From the NCBI GenBank assembly GCA_002840835.1, contig PHCQ01000038.1:1-45174 (forward strand): a stretch of 45,174 bases of DNA, in the 5' to 3' direction. A program made the translations under genes and the position numbers. The DNA is from Betaproteobacteria bacterium HGW-Betaproteobacteria-16. GTDB lineage: Bacteria > Pseudomonadota > Gammaproteobacteria > Burkholderiales > Burkholderiaceae_C. The notes below the pieces were generated by a model. That model was not told the DNA's origin, did no database searches, and saw only the letters and a program-made list of their open reading frames with translations. Shown in pieces: positions 18,294 to 27,103 of this stretch; within the stretch, counting starts at the first letter, position 1; each line of letters starts with the position of its first letter.

Positions 18294-20639
18294 ATGCCCG
18301 CCCAAGTAGAAGGCAAAGCCGCTCCACCCACGCTGTCCGCACCCCAGAAAGCCCTGCGCAAGCTGGGCCTGGAGCGCGCCATCGATCTCGCGCTGCACCT
18401 GCCGCTGCGTTATGAGGACGAAACCCGCGTTGTGCGCCTGGCCGATGCGCGCGAAGGCGACACCGTGCAGGTGGAGGGCGCGGTCACCCACAGCGAAATC
18501 ACACTGCGCCCGCGCCGCCAATTGCTGGTGACACTGGACGACGGGTCCGACACCTGCACGCTGCGCTTCTTCACTTTCTACCCCTCGCACCAGAAAGCGC
18601 TGGCGGTGGGTGCCCGGGTGCGGGTGCGCGGTGAAATCCGGGGTGGCTTCATGGGCCGCACCATGATGCATCCCGCGTTTCACGCTGCGGGTGGTGCCTT
18701 GCCCGATGCCTTGACGCCGGTCTACCCCACCAGCGCCCAACTGCCCCAGGCCTACCTGCGCAAGGCCGTGGCCGGCGGGTTGCAACGCGCGGATCTGAGC
18801 GAGACGCTGCCGCCAGCACTTCTGCAGAGCCTGCAGCAGAGCTTGAGCGGATTGCGCGCGCCCTTGACCTCGCTGCGCGAGGCGCTGTTCTACCTGCACC
18901 ACCCCAGGCCGGACGTTTCGATGGCCGCGCTGGAAGACCGCAGCCACCCGGCCTGGCAGCGGCTCAAGGCCGAGGAGCTGTTGGCGCAACAGCTGTCGCA
19001 ACTCATGGCCAAGCGCGAACGCGATGCCTTTCGCGCACCCGCGTTGACCACCCGGCCCGGCGGCCTGCACGAGCAGTTGCTGAGTGCGCTGCCGTTCGCC
19101 TTGACCCACGCCCAGCGCCGGGTGTGCGAAGAAATTGCCACCGACCTGGCTCGCCCCGTGCCCATGCACCGTCTGCTGCAGGGCGATGTGGGCTCCGGCA
19201 AGACCGTGGTGGCCGCATTGTCTGCGGCGGTGGCCATCGATGGCGGCTGGCAATGTGCACTGATGGCCCCCACCGAAATCCTGGCCGAACAGCATTTCAC
19301 CAAACTGATCGGCTGGCTGGAGCCGCTGCTCGCCCCCCTGGGCAAGCGCGTGGCCTGGCTCACCGGCAGCCAGAAAAAGAAGCAGCGCAATGAAATGTTG
19401 GCATTGATTGCCAGCGGCGAGGCCGCGCTGGTGGTCGGCACCCACGCGGTCATTCAGGAGCAGGTGCAGTTCCGCAATCTGGCGCTGGCCATCATTGACG
19501 AACAGCACCGGTTTGGCGTGGCGCAACGGCTGGCACTGCGTGCGAAGACGACGCCGGACGCCGTCCAGGGCCACGGCGGAACCGGCTCCGCCGGGCCGCA
19601 GGGGCGCGCCCCCTTGAGGGGGGATGCGGCTACACGCAGTGAGCAAGCGACGGGGTTGGAGCCTCACCTGCTCATGATGACCGCCACACCCATCCCGCGC
19701 ACCCTGGCCATGAGCTACTACGCCGACCTGGATGTCTCCACCATCGACGAGTTGCCGCCGGGGCGCACGCCCATCGTCACCAAGGTCGTGTCCGACAGCC
19801 GCCGCGCCGAGGTGATCGAGCGCATCCGGGCGCAGGTGGCTCAGGGCCGGCAGGTGTACTGGGTGTGTCCGCTGATTGAAGAAAGTGAGTCGATCGATCT
19901 CTCCAACGCCACCGCCACGCACGCCGAACTCATTGCGGCGCTCAACAGCCCTGCAGTGCCTTTCCGGGGAGAGGAGTCCGTGTCCAAGGCTCCCGAAGGT
20001 GCGGCTTTGCCGGCCCAAGGGTGCGTCCCCCCTCCTGGCGCCGAGGGCGCGCCCGAGAGGGGGGGGGCCGCGTCAGCGGGGCAGGGGGGGGCTGCTGTTG
20101 CCGTGGGGCTGCTGCATTCGCGCATGCCGGTGGCAGAGAAAAAGGCCGTGATGTCGCTGTTCACCAGCGGGCACATGGGCGTGCTGGTGTCCACCACCGT
20201 GATCGAGGTGGGGGTGGACGTGCCCAACGCCTCGCTGATGGTGATCGAACATGCCGAGCGCTTCGGTCTGAGCCAGTTGCACCAGTTGCGTGGCCGGGTG
20301 GGGCGCGGCTCGGCGGCGTCGGCCTGTGTGCTGATGTACACACCGCCAGACGGTGGCCGCCTGGGCGAGACCGCCCGCGAGCGTCTGCGCGCCATGGCAG
20401 AAACCCACGACGGTTTCGAGATCGCCCGGCGCGATCTTGAAATCCGTGGCCCGGGGGAGTTTCTGGGGGCGCGTCAGTCGGGGGCGGCGCTGCTGCGCTT
20501 TGCGGATCTCGCCACCGACACCCACTTGCTCGCCTGGGCGCGCTCGGCTGCGCCCGTGATGCTGGCCGAGCACCCTGATGCGGCGCAGAAGCACGTGGCC
20601 CGCTGGCTCGGCGCACGCAGCGAGTACCTCAAGGCCTGA
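18294..20639 (+). CDS. recG: ATP-dependent DNA helicase RecG with two in-frame insertions
   Basis: The product has 781 residues (E. coli RecG 693). RecG remodels stalled forks and Holliday junctions. The N-terminal wedge/OB domain is followed by helicase motifs: Gly-Asp-Val-Gly-Ser-Gly-Lys-Thr, Asp-Glu-Gln-His-Arg-Phe-Gly, Thr-Ala-Thr-Pro-Ile-Pro-Arg-Thr and Gln-Leu-Arg-Gly-Arg-Val-Gly-Arg-Gly. Two Gly/Ala/Pro-rich segments absent from E. coli RecG interrupt it: residues about 420-455, just before Thr-Ala-Thr-Pro, and about 555-602, just before Val-Gly-Leu-Leu-His. Both coincide with REP-like palindromes. All core motifs remain, so the enzyme is probably active. The start at 18294 gives the expected N-terminus; CACAAT at 18282-18287 could be a -10 box giving a very short leader. 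Confidence 0.93.
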   Translation: MPAQVEGKAAPPTLSAPQKALRKLGLERAIDLALHLPLRYEDETRVVRLADAREGDTVQVEGAVTHSEITLRPRRQLLVTLDDGSDTCTLRFFTFYPSHQKALAVGARVRVRGEIRGGFMGRTMMHPAFHAAGGALPDALTPVYPTSAQLPQAYLRKAVAGGLQRADLSETLPPALLQSLQQSLSGLRAPLTSLREALFYLHHPRPDVSMAALEDRSHPAWQRLKAEELLAQQLSQLMAKRERDAFRAPALTTRPGGLHEQLLSALPFALTHAQRRVCEEIATDLARPVPMHRLLQGDVGSGKTVVAALSAAVAIDGGWQCALMAPTEILAEQHFTKLIGWLEPLLAPLGKRVAWLTGSQKKKQRNEMLALIASGEAALVVGTHAVIQEQVQFRNLALAIIDEQHRFGVAQRLALRAKTTPDAVQGHGGTGSAGPQGRAPLRGDAATRSEQATGLEPHLLMMTATPIPRTLAMSYYADLDVSTIDELPPGRTPIVTKVVSDSRRAEVIERIRAQVAQGRQVYWVCPLIEESESIDLSNATATHAELIAALNSPAVPFRGEESVSKAPEGAALPAQGCVPPPGAEGAPERGGAASAGQGGAAVAVGLLHSRMPVAEKKAVMSLFTSGHMGVLVSTTVIEVGVDVPNASLMVIEHAERFGLSQLHQLRGRVGRGSAASACVLMYTPPDGGRLGETARERLRAMAETHDGFEIARRDLEIRGPGEFLGARQSGAALLRFADLATDTHLLAWARSAAPVMLAEHPDAAQKHVARWLGARSEYLKA
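19571..19645 (-). repeat. REP-like element inside recG, copy 2 (reverse orientation)
   Basis: GGAACCGGCTCCGCCGGGCC followed by CGCCCCCTTGAGGGGGG is the reverse complement of the element behind nagH. It is read in frame as a Gly/Ala/Pro-rich loop of RecG. Confidence 0.8.
19998..20092 (-). repeat. REP-like element inside recG, copy 3 (reverse orientation, diverged)
   Basis: GCGGCTTTGCCGGCCC, then TCCCCCCT, an expanded GC-rich loop, AGAGGGGGGGGG and a G-rich tail follow the same order as the other reverse copies. It is also read in frame. It is more diverged than the others. Confidence 0.6.
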
Positions 20640-20688
20640 GAGTCCGCGCCGGCATCGGTGCGGTCTGGGCAGGGGCAGGGCGCAAAAA

Positions 20689-20719
20689 AGCCCGCCTTGT
20701 CGGGCGGGCTGTCTGTCTT
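20689..20719. terminator. Bidirectional terminator between recG and lipoprotein gene
   Basis: AGCCCGCC (20689-20696) pairs with GGCGGGCT (20703-20710). An A-run precedes the stem and a T-rich tract follows it, so it can end recG and the convergent lipoprotein gene. Confidence 0.8.
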
Positions 20720-20736
20720 TCCTGGGGCGACTGCGA

Positions 20737-21273
20737 TCAGATCGGCGACCAGGGCTCGTTCGCTTCGACCTGATTGGGGTAGCCCTGAGCGTCACGTGGC
20801 GCCTGGGTGCCCTTGTAGAGCAGGCCGTTGTTCACCCAGAGCAAAACCTTACCAATCACGACGGGACCCGATGTGGTGGAGAAGGTGGCTTTGTCCACCT
20901 CCACATTGCCCGTCCGCTTGGTGCCGTCAAGGGTCACCGTACCGCGGCTGGTGAACAGCGCAGTGCGTGCGCCGCTGCAGTCCGGGGTTTCGTATTCGGC
21001 GGTGTTCTGGGCGAAGTTCAGTGCGGTTGCACCTGTTTTTGCCAGCACCAGACCCGTGAACTGGGACTTTCCGTCAGGAAAGGCCGGGTTTTCGCCGGCT
21101 GCGTAGTCTTCCTTGCACTCGGTGCGCCAGTTGCCCACGTAGGTGTCGGCCGCTTCGCCCGGGGTTGCCCCCGAACCACTGTCGTCACTGGAACTGCTGC
21201 TTGAGCCGCCGCCACAGGCGACCAGAAGCATGGCAGCGCTGGCGCAGGCCAGCAGGGACGTCAGGGTGTTCAT
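20737..21273 (-). CDS. Hypothetical lipoprotein
   Basis: The 178-residue protein starts with a lipoprotein signal, with the lipobox Leu-Val-Ala-Cys at Cys20, followed by a Gly/Ser/Asp-rich flexible linker (about 21-40). The rest is a small mostly beta domain with two further cysteines (around Thr-Glu-Cys-Lys and Asp-Cys-Ser) that might form a disulfide. I do not recognise a family. It is divergent from oxyR with a 137-bp gap and convergent with recG, sharing a terminator. Outer-membrane anchoring is expected because no Asp follows the Cys. Confidence 0.8.
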   Translation of the reverse strand: MNTLTSLLACASAAMLLVACGGGSSSSSSDDSGSGATPGEAADTYVGNWRTECKEDYAAGENPAFPDGKSQFTGLVLAKTGATALNFAQNTAEYETPDCSGARTALFTSRGTVTLDGTKRTGNVEVDKATFSTTSGPVVIGKVLLWVNNGLLYKGTQAPRDAQGYPNQVEANEPWSPI

Positions 21274-21375
21274 GGGCGGGGAATCCTTGTGAATGTGGAT
21301 GAGGCACCGGGTTCGGGCCGGGGCATGCGCCGAAGTATAGAAGAGTCGACAAGGAAGACTGCCGGGGTGCGGCTT

Positions 21376-21409
21376 TTGTCAGCTATTCACTCATGGCGCA
21401 AAATGCGCC
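21376..21409 (+). promoter_or_regulatory. Predicted oxyR promoter and overlapping palindrome
   Basis: TTGTCA (21376-21381) and CAAAAT (21399-21404) are spaced by 17 bp. The perfect palindrome GGCGCA-AAA-TGCGCC (21395-21409) overlaps the -10 box and abuts the start codon, suitable for a repressor or autoregulation. Predicted transcription would begin at or next to the ATG. Confidence 0.5.
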
Positions 21410-21410
21410 C

Positions 21411-22370
21411 ATGACGCTGACCGAACTCAAGTACATCGTGGCCGTGGCTCGTGAGCGCCACTTCGGTAAAGCGGCCGAGGCTTGCTTCGTGTCGCAGCCC
21501 ACGTTGTCGGTGGCCATCAAGAAACTGGAAGAAGAGCTTGAACTCAAGGTGTTCGAGCGCAACGCCAATGAGATCGCGGTCACGCCGCTGGGCGAGGAGA
21601 TCGTGCGGCAGGCACAGACGGTGCTGGAGCAGGCCGCCGCCATCAAGGAAATTGCCAAGCGCGGCAAGGACCCCCTGGCCGGGCCGCTGCGGCTGGGCGT
21701 GATCTACACCATTGGCCCCTACCTTCTGCCCGACCTGGTGCGCCAGGTGATCGACCGCACGCCGCAGATGCCCCTCATGCTGCAGGAGAATTTCACCGTC
21801 AAGCTGCTGGAGCAGCTTCGCCTGGGCGAGATCGACTGCGCCATCCTGGCCGAGCCTTTCCCGGACACCAACCTCGCCATCGCGCCGCTGTACGACGAAC
21901 CTTTTCTGGCCGCCGTGCCGCACACCCATCCGCTGGCCAGGCAGAGCCACATCACCTCCGAAGAGCTGAAGAAGGAAACGATGCTGCTGCTGGGTACCGG
22001 CCATTGCTTCCGCGACCACGTGCTGGAGGTGTGCCCCGAATTCGCCCGATTCAGCAACGACACCGAGGGCATTCGCAAGAGTTTTGAAGGCTCTTCGCTG
22101 GAAACCATCAAGCACATGGTGGCCGCCGGCATGGGCATCACCCTGGTGCCTCGCCTGTCGGTGCCGGGCTCGGCGCTGGACGGAGCGACCAACGCTGGTC
22201 AGGATTTTGGTGACTCGTCTTATGTGCGCTACCTGCCGTTCAAGGGCGAAGCGCCCACCCGCCGCGTGGTACTGGCCTGGCGGCGCAGCTTCACCCGCTA
22301 CGAGGCCATCGCCGAACTGCGAAACGCCATCTACGCCTGCGAACTGCCAGGCGTCAAACGCCTCTCTTGA
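21411..22370 (+). CDS. oxyR: Hydrogen-peroxide-sensing LysR regulator OxyR
   Basis: Starting at 21411 (Met-Thr-Leu-Thr-Glu-Leu) gives 319 residues and places the redox cysteines at 199 and 208, exactly as in E. coli OxyR, which supports this start over the ATG at 21393. The N-terminal helix-turn-helix contains Phe-Gly-Lys-Ala-Ala-Glu-Ala-Cys and Ser-Gln-Pro-Thr-Leu-Ser. The Gly-His-Cys-Phe-Arg-Asp-His motif surrounds Cys199. Peroxide forms the Cys199-Cys208 disulfide and switches activation of catalase, peroxiredoxin and dps genes. The dps gene follows 33 bp downstream, so sensor and effector may share a transcript. Confidence 0.95.
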   Translation: MTLTELKYIVAVARERHFGKAAEACFVSQPTLSVAIKKLEEELELKVFERNANEIAVTPLGEEIVRQAQTVLEQAAAIKEIAKRGKDPLAGPLRLGVIYTIGPYLLPDLVRQVIDRTPQMPLMLQENFTVKLLEQLRLGEIDCAILAEPFPDTNLAIAPLYDEPFLAAVPHTHPLARQSHITSEELKKETMLLLGTGHCFRDHVLEVCPEFARFSNDTEGIRKSFEGSSLETIKHMVAAGMGITLVPRLSVPGSALDGATNAGQDFGDSSYVRYLPFKGEAPTRRVVLAWRRSFTRYEAIAELRNAIYACELPGVKRLS

Positions 22371-22403
22371 CTGCTTTTTTTCAACCTCTATCAGGAGTTC
22401 TTC

Positions 22404-22907
22404 ATGGCCAAATCCACCGGCAAAGTCGCCGCACCCACCATCAACATCGGCATTGGTGAAAAAGACCGCGCTGCCATCGCCAAGGGCTTGTCCAAGCTGC
22501 TGGCCGACACCTACACGCTGTATCTGACCACGCACAACTTCCACTGGAACGTGACCGGCCCGATGTTCAATTCGCTGCACGCGATGTTCATGGCGCAGTA
22601 CACCGAGCTGTGGAACGCGGTGGACCCGGTCGCCGAGCGAATCCGCTCGCTGGGCCACCCTGCGCCAGGCAGTTATGCACAGTTCGGCAAGCTCAGTTCC
22701 GTGCCCGACGCACCGGCCTCGCCCCCGAAGGCGATGGAGATGGTGCGTATCCTGGTGCAAGGTCACGAGGCGGTCGCCCGAACCGCGCGCGAGCTGTTCG
22801 CCGTGGTCGACAAGGCCGGTGACGAGCCCACAGCCGACCTGCTGACCCAGCGGTTGACGGTGCACGAGCAGACGGCGTGGATGCTGCGTTCGATCCTGGA
22901 GGACTGA
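22404..22907 (+). CDS. dps: Dps-type ferritin-like DNA-protection protein
   Basis: The 167-residue protein is a Dps dodecamer subunit that oxidises and stores iron with peroxide and can bind DNA. AGGAG (22393-22397) lies 6 nt before the ATG. Ferroxidase ligands are recognisable: His47 (Asn-Phe-His-Trp-Asn-Val), His59, Asp74 and Glu78 correspond to E. coli His51, His63, Asp78 and Glu82. The position matching Asp67 is Met63, so one acidic ligand appears to be lost. A Lys-containing N-terminal tail could contact DNA. It follows oxyR closely, consistent with the peroxide response. A REP-like repeat begins at the stop codon. Confidence 0.93.
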   Translation: MAKSTGKVAAPTINIGIGEKDRAAIAKGLSKLLADTYTLYLTTHNFHWNVTGPMFNSLHAMFMAQYTELWNAVDPVAERIRSLGHPAPGSYAQFGKLSSVPDAPASPPKAMEMVRILVQGHEAVARTARELFAVVDKAGDEPTADLLTQRLTVHEQTAWMLRSILED

Positions 22908-23018
22908 CCCACCCCCGCGCAGGGATTACGCCCACCCCCGCGCCGCGCCTTCGGCGCGTCACCCCCTCAAGGGGGCGATGCCTGCGGCCTGGCGGAGCCA
23001 GTTCCGCGGCATCTCTGG
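22908..23018 (+). repeat. REP-like palindromic element, copy 4 (behind dps stop)
   Basis: It begins immediately after the dps TGA. The first part CCCACCCCCGCGC occurs twice (22908-22920 and 22931-22943). A GC hairpin, ACCCCCTCAAGGGGGCGATG and GGCCTGGCGGAGCCAGTTCC follow, in the same orientation as the gene. Confidence 0.85.
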
Positions 23019-23102
23019 AATGAGGCCCTTCACTCCGGAGACGTGCCTGTGACGCTTCTGTTGCGCGCTGTCGTTTGCGTTCTGTAGCTTGATGTTCCCG
23101 TC

Positions 23103-24047
23103 ATGGTTGCTTCTATTGTCCCCCCGCCTTCGCGGTTGTCTCTCTATCTCGACCTCATCCGCTGGAACCGGCCGGCGGGGTGGTTGCTTTTGTTGTGGCC
23201 TTCACTATCGGCCTTGTGGGTAGCGGCGGATGGTTTTCCCGGGGTGCACCTGCTGCTGGTGTTTGTGCTGGGCACCATCCTCATGCGCAGCGCGGGTTGT
23301 TGTGTCAACGACGTGGCCGACCGTGAATTCGATCTGCATGTGAAGCGCACCGCCCAGCGGCCCGTGACCAGCGGGCGCATAGGGGTGAAAGAAGCATTGA
23401 CGTTAGGCGCGGTGCTGGCGTTCACCGCGTTTATGCTGGTGCTCACCACCAACCTGGCCACCATCGCATGGTCTGGCCTGGGGCTGGTGCTGGCCATCGT
23501 CTACCCGTATGCCAAGCGTCTGGTCTCCATGCCGCAGGCGGTGCTGGGCGTGGCGTTCAGCTTTGGCATTCCCATGGCGTTTGCGGCGGTGAACGGTGGG
23601 CCGCTGTGGGGGCTTTCTTCATTCGCCGCTGCTTGGCAGTCGCCTGACTTCTGGTCGGGCGTGTGGCACAGCGTGCCCCCCATGGCCTGGGCGTTGATGC
23701 TCGGCAACCTGTTTTGGGTCATTGCCTACGACACCGAATACGCCATGGTGGACCGCGACGACGATCTCAAGATCGGCATGAAAACCTCGGCCATCACCCT
23801 GGGCGATCTGGATGTGCCCGTCGTGATTGGCTGCTACCTGGTGTTCCTGGGCATCTGGACCGCCGTGCTCTGGGGCACGGTCAACCTCTGGGTATGGAGC
23901 GCCATGCTGGTGGTGGCACTGGCCCAGGTGGCCTGGCATTTCACACTGATCAAGGACCGCACCCGCGAAGGCTGCTTCAAGGCCTTCCGACTCAACCACT
24001 GGCTGGGGTTCACGGTGTTTGTCGGGGTGGTGGTCGGGCTGGTTTGA
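23103..24047 (+). CDS. ubiA: 4-hydroxybenzoate polyprenyltransferase
   Basis: The 314-residue integral membrane protein has about eight hydrophobic helices and both Asp-rich prenyl-diphosphate/Mg motifs of UbiA: Asn69-Asp-x-x-Asp73-Arg-Glu-Phe-Asp and a second motif around Asp210-Thr-Glu-Tyr-Ala-Met-x-Asp217-Arg-Asp-Asp. It attaches the polyprenyl chain (octaprenyl in relatives) to 4-hydroxybenzoate in ubiquinone synthesis at the inner membrane. It starts after the REP-like element and appears to be a single transcription unit. Its length is normal (E. coli 290) with a slightly longer N-terminus. No ubiC is adjacent. Confidence 0.95.
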   Translation: MVASIVPPPSRLSLYLDLIRWNRPAGWLLLLWPSLSALWVAADGFPGVHLLLVFVLGTILMRSAGCCVNDVADREFDLHVKRTAQRPVTSGRIGVKEALTLGAVLAFTAFMLVLTTNLATIAWSGLGLVLAIVYPYAKRLVSMPQAVLGVAFSFGIPMAFAAVNGGPLWGLSSFAAAWQSPDFWSGVWHSVPPMAWALMLGNLFWVIAYDTEYAMVDRDDDLKIGMKTSAITLGDLDVPVVIGCYLVFLGIWTAVLWGTVNLWVWSAMLVVALAQVAWHFTLIKDRTREGCFKAFRLNHWLGFTVFVGVVVGLV

Positions 24048-24092
24048 GCGCGCTACGATGTCGCAGATCGGCCAGAACCAGACACACACCCA

Positions 24093-24437
24093 ATGCTTCC
24101 AACTCACGCAAAACGTTCACGCGGTTGGCTTCATGCCGTAACTGTTTCATTGGGTGTTGCATGCTTCGCTGCCGGCGTTGCATTGCTGGTCGCCCAATTG
24201 GAAGTTCTGGCACCGTACAAGGTCAGAATCAAGTCCTACAGTTTGCTCGTCATCCTGACAGCCATTGCATTGGGTGCGGCGACGCTTTGGCGTCATAAGG
24301 TTCCCCTGCGCCAATGGGGCAGTGTGCTAGACCCCAGGGAGCGACCGACGGCGTATGCGCTATGCATGGGTTTCCTCACGTGCCTTTTTGGAGCGATGGC
24401 AGCATTTGGATGGTTTCGACTAGCGTTTCCGCAGTGA
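24093..24437 (+). CDS. Small membrane protein of unknown function, 114 residues
   Basis: Three hydrophobic segments are visible (about 13-34, 48-65 and 87-109), with a basic N-terminus and basic loops. I do not recognise a family. Third-codon positions are less GC-rich than in neighbouring genes, which hints at recent acquisition. No good Shine-Dalgarno sequence precedes the ATG; TACGAT at 24054-24059 might be a -10 box. It lies between ubiA and the convergent proC, next to a nested inverted repeat. The membrane pattern makes a real gene likely. Confidence 0.6.
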   Translation: MLPTHAKRSRGWLHAVTVSLGVACFAAGVALLVAQLEVLAPYKVRIKSYSLLVILTAIALGAATLWRHKVPLRQWGSVLDPRERPTAYALCMGFLTCLFGAMAAFGWFRLAFPQ

Positions 24438-24477
24438 CCGCTTCGGGCCCATTCCAGTCCTCGCTCGCCATTCCTGT

Positions 24478-24577
24478 TCGCGGATGCAGTGTGGTCTGCG
24501 CAGCTGCATAAAGGAGGAACCAAGGGCAAGGCCCTTGGCGGGGGACAGCCGCGGAGCAGAGCACACTGCGTCCGCGA
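24478..24577. repeat. Nested inverted repeat between convergent genes
   Basis: Outer arms 24478-24501 and 24554-24577 pair at 21 of 24 positions. Inside them CCAAGGGC (24520-24527) pairs perfectly with GCCCTTGG (24531-24538). The whole could fold as one large stem-loop. No T-run follows. It is unrelated to the REP-like family described elsewhere in this window. Confidence 0.75.
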
Positions 24578-24589
24578 GCCGCGTGAGGA

Positions 24590-25417
24590 TCAGTTGCCGA
24601 ACTCGCGGCCGAGTTCTTCGGCTCGCTTCTGCGCAGCGAACAGCGCTTCTTCAAATTTGGCCTTGATGCCCGCTGCCTCCATCGACGTGAGCGCCGCGTA
24701 GGTGGTGCCGCCCTTGGAGGTCACGCGCTCCCGCAGCGTTTGTGGCGGGTCTTCCGAACGTTGGGCCAGCGTGGATGCACCCACGAAAGTGCCCACCGCC
24801 AGTTGCAACGCCACTTCGGGCGGCAACCCCATGCGAGCCCCGGCGTCGCGCATGGCTTCCAGAAAATAAAATACATAGGCCGGGCCTGAGCCCGAAATCG
24901 CGGTCACCGCGTCCAACTGCACTTCCGCATCCACCCAGACCAACTCGCCCGTGGTCTTCACCACCGTCTCAACCAACGCACGGTCAGCGTCGCTGGCGCC
25001 AGTCCGCGCAAACAGCCCGGTCATGCCCAGGCCCACCAGGGCAGGGGTGTTCGGCATGGCGCGCACGATTCGCTGCGTCTGCAACCAGCCTGCCATGCTC
25101 TCGCTGGTGATACCGGCCGCCACGCTCAGGTGCAGCGCGCCTGACAAATGCGGCTGGCTGTTGGTGGCGGCCTCCTTGAAAGTCTGCGGCTTGACCGCCC
25201 AGACCACCAGATCCGAAGGTCGCAACGCAGGCCCGGCGGCCGGCAGCACCGAGACACCAGGAAACTGCTGACCAAGTTTCGCGCGCTGCTCGTCCCAAGG
25301 CTCAACGATCTGCAGCGCATTGACGGGATGACCCTGACGAATCAGGCCGCCAACAATGGCACTCGCCATGTTGCCGCCGCCGATGAAAGTGATGGTGGGG
25401 TGGGTAGGAGTGTTCAT
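24590..25417 (-). CDS. proC: Pyrroline-5-carboxylate reductase
   Basis: The 275-residue product starts Met-Asn-Thr-Pro-Thr-His (25417). The Rossmann nucleotide motif Gly13-Gly-Gly-Asn-Met-Ala18 is near the N-terminus. The C-terminal half has the family signature around Ala-Ile-Ser-Gly-Ser-Gly-Pro-Ala-Tyr and Thr-Ser-Lys-Gly-Gly-Thr-Thr. ProC reduces pyrroline-5-carboxylate to proline with NAD(P)H, the last step of proline synthesis. It lies downstream of glpK on the same strand but separated by 171 bp containing a REP-like element, so linkage with the glycerol genes is doubtful. Confidence 0.95.
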   Translation of the reverse strand: MNTPTHPTITFIGGGNMASAIVGGLIRQGHPVNALQIVEPWDEQRAKLGQQFPGVSVLPAAGPALRPSDLVVWAVKPQTFKEAATNSQPHLSGALHLSVAAGITSESMAGWLQTQRIVRAMPNTPALVGLGMTGLFARTGASDADRALVETVVKTTGELVWVDAEVQLDAVTAISGSGPAYVFYFLEAMRDAGARMGLPPEVALQLAVGTFVGASTLAQRSEDPPQTLRERVTSKGGTTYAALTSMEAAGIKAKFEEALFAAQKRAEELGREFGN

Positions 25418-25499
25418 TCCGCCATTGTCGCCGGAGGACAAATGGGCCCGTGGCATTGGGCTTGTCGAGCAAGTATCCGGCGCGAAATGTATTTGTCCA

Positions 25500-25584
25500 G
25501 AGGCACCGAGGAACTGGCTCTGCCAGGCCTCTGGTGCCGCCCCCCTTCCAGGGGGGTGACGCCAAAGGCGGCGCGGGGGGTAGC
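25500..25584 (-). repeat. REP-like palindromic element, copy 5 (behind glpK stop)
   Basis: On the minus strand it reads ACCCCCCGCGCCGCC, a small hairpin, CCCCCCTGGAAGGGGGG, then GGCCTGGCAGAGCCAGTTCC. It begins about 5 bp after the glpK stop and is oriented with glpK, as the other intergenic copies are with their upstream genes. Confidence 0.85.
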
Positions 25585-25588
25585 CTTT

Positions 25589-27082
25589 CTACCCCGCCAC
25601 AGTTTGCCGGACAGCATGCTCCCACTGCGCCATCTTCTCCGCCGCGCGTTCCCGCGACAGCGTGGGGTGAAAAGTGCGTTCGGCCTTCCACTGGTTCGAC
25701 AACTCTTCCAGCCCGGCATACAGCCCGGTGTGCAGGCCGGCCAGGTAGGCCGCGCCCAGGGCGGTGGTCTCGATCACCGCCGGCCGAACCACGGGTATGC
25801 CCAGCAGGTCGGCCTGGAACTGCATCAACAAATCGTTCACGCAGGCGCCGCCATCCACCCGCAGTTCGCTCACCGGCACGCCACCAGCGGCCACGGCGTC
25901 GCGGCTCATGGCGTCCAGCAGGGCGGCGCTCTGGAAGGCGATGCTCTCCAGTGCCGCCCGCGCGATGTGGGCCATGGTGGTGCCGCGCGTGAGGCCGGTG
26001 ATGGTGCCGCGTGTGTCGGGCTGCCAGTAGGGCGCACCCAGACCGGTGAAGGCCGGCACCAGCACCACGCCGCCTGCATCGGGCACGCTCTCGGCCAGTG
26101 CCTGCACTTCGCTGCTGGACTCGATGGCCCGCAGGCCGTCGCGCAGCCACTGCACCACCGCGCCGCCAATGAACACGCTGCCTTCCAGCGCGTACTGCGG
26201 CTTGCCCGGGGGCTGAGCGGTGGCGGTGGTGATCAGGCCGTTCTGGCTGATCTGGAAGCGCTCACCGGTGTGCATGAGCATGAAGCAACCAGTGCCGTAG
26301 GTGTTCTTGGCCATGCCGGCGTAAAAGCAGGCCTGGCCGAACAGCGCGCTTTGCTGGTCGCCGCCAACGCCGCCGATTTCCAGCGGCGCGCCCAGCCACT
26401 GGGCATCCATCTGCCCGAAGTGCGCGCTCGATGGCAGTGCTTCGGGCATCAGGCTGGCCGGTACTTCCAGCGCCGCCATCAGGTCTTCGTCCCACTCGCG
26501 CGAGTGCACGTTGAACAGCATGGTGCGCGAGGCGTTGCTGATGTCGGTGACATGGCGCGCTCCACCCGTGAGCTGCCAGATCAGCCAGCTGTCCACGGTG
26601 CCGAAGGCCAGTTCGCCGCGTTCGGCCTGCGCGCGGGCGCCCGGCACGTTGTCCAGGATCCACTTCAGCTTGGTGCCAGAAAAATAGGCGTCGATGCGCA
26701 GGCCGGTTTTCTGCAGCACGGTGTCGGTCAGGCCTTGATCGCGCAGCGCCGCGCAAGTGCCTTCGGCACGCCGGTCCTGCCAGACGATGGCGTTGTACAC
26801 CGGCTCCCCCGTCTTGCGGTTCCACACCAGGGTGGTTTCACGCTGGTTGGTGATGCCCACGGCGTGGATCTGGTCTGCGCGCAGGCCCGCCTGTTTCAGG
26901 GCTTCGCGGGCCGTGGCCAGTTGTGTTTGCCAGAGGTCCAGCGGGTTGTGTTCCACCCAGCCGGGCTGGGGGTAGATCTGCGGGAACTCGCGCTGCGCCA
27001 TGGTCACGACGCGGCCTTCGCGGTCGAACACGATGCTGCGGGAGCTGGAGGTGCCCTGGTCCAGGGCCAACAGGTAGGTCAT
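25589..27082 (-). CDS. glpK: Glycerol kinase
   Basis: The 497-residue FGGY-family kinase starts [13 protein letters not shown] (27082); a TTG at 27094 is an in-frame alternative. It phosphorylates glycerol to sn-glycerol-3-phosphate. Motifs include the N-terminal phosphate-binding Asp-Gln-Gly-Thr, Asn-Gln-Arg-Glu-Thr and Trp-Gln-Asp-Arg-Arg near the glycerol site, and the C-terminal Asp-Gly-Gly-Ala segment. It is transcribed behind glpR with a 21-bp gap. With the transporter and glpD on the other strand it completes glycerol catabolism. Confidence 0.96.
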   Translation of the reverse strand: MTYLLALDQGTSSSRSIVFDREGRVVTMAQREFPQIYPQPGWVEHNPLDLWQTQLATAREALKQAGLRADQIHAVGITNQRETTLVWNRKTGEPVYNAIVWQDRRAEGTCAALRDQGLTDTVLQKTGLRIDAYFSGTKLKWILDNVPGARAQAERGELAFGTVDSWLIWQLTGGARHVTDISNASRTMLFNVHSREWDEDLMAALEVPASLMPEALPSSAHFGQMDAQWLGAPLEIGGVGGDQQSALFGQACFYAGMAKNTYGTGCFMLMHTGERFQISQNGLITTATAQPPGKPQYALEGSVFIGGAVVQWLRDGLRAIESSSEVQALAESVPDAGGVVLVPAFTGLGAPYWQPDTRGTITGLTRGTTMAHIARAALESIAFQSAALLDAMSRDAVAAGGVPVSELRVDGGACVNDLLMQFQADLLGIPVVRPAVIETTALGAAYLAGLHTGLYAGLEELSNQWKAERTFHPTLSRERAAEKMAQWEHAVRQTVAG

Positions 27083-27103
27083 CTCGGTACTCAAAAAAAG
27101 AGG

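Noticed and set aside
18267..20018. 583-codon minus-strand ORF opposite recG
   Set aside because: Opposite a gene with all helicase motifs; composition rich in His/Gln/Arg typical of shadows.
18294..20639. recG as a pseudogene
   Set aside because: Both insertions keep the reading frame and all core helicase motifs are intact.
21387..22865. 492-codon minus-strand ORF opposite oxyR-dps
   Set aside because: Covers two clearly identified genes on the plus strand; no domain.
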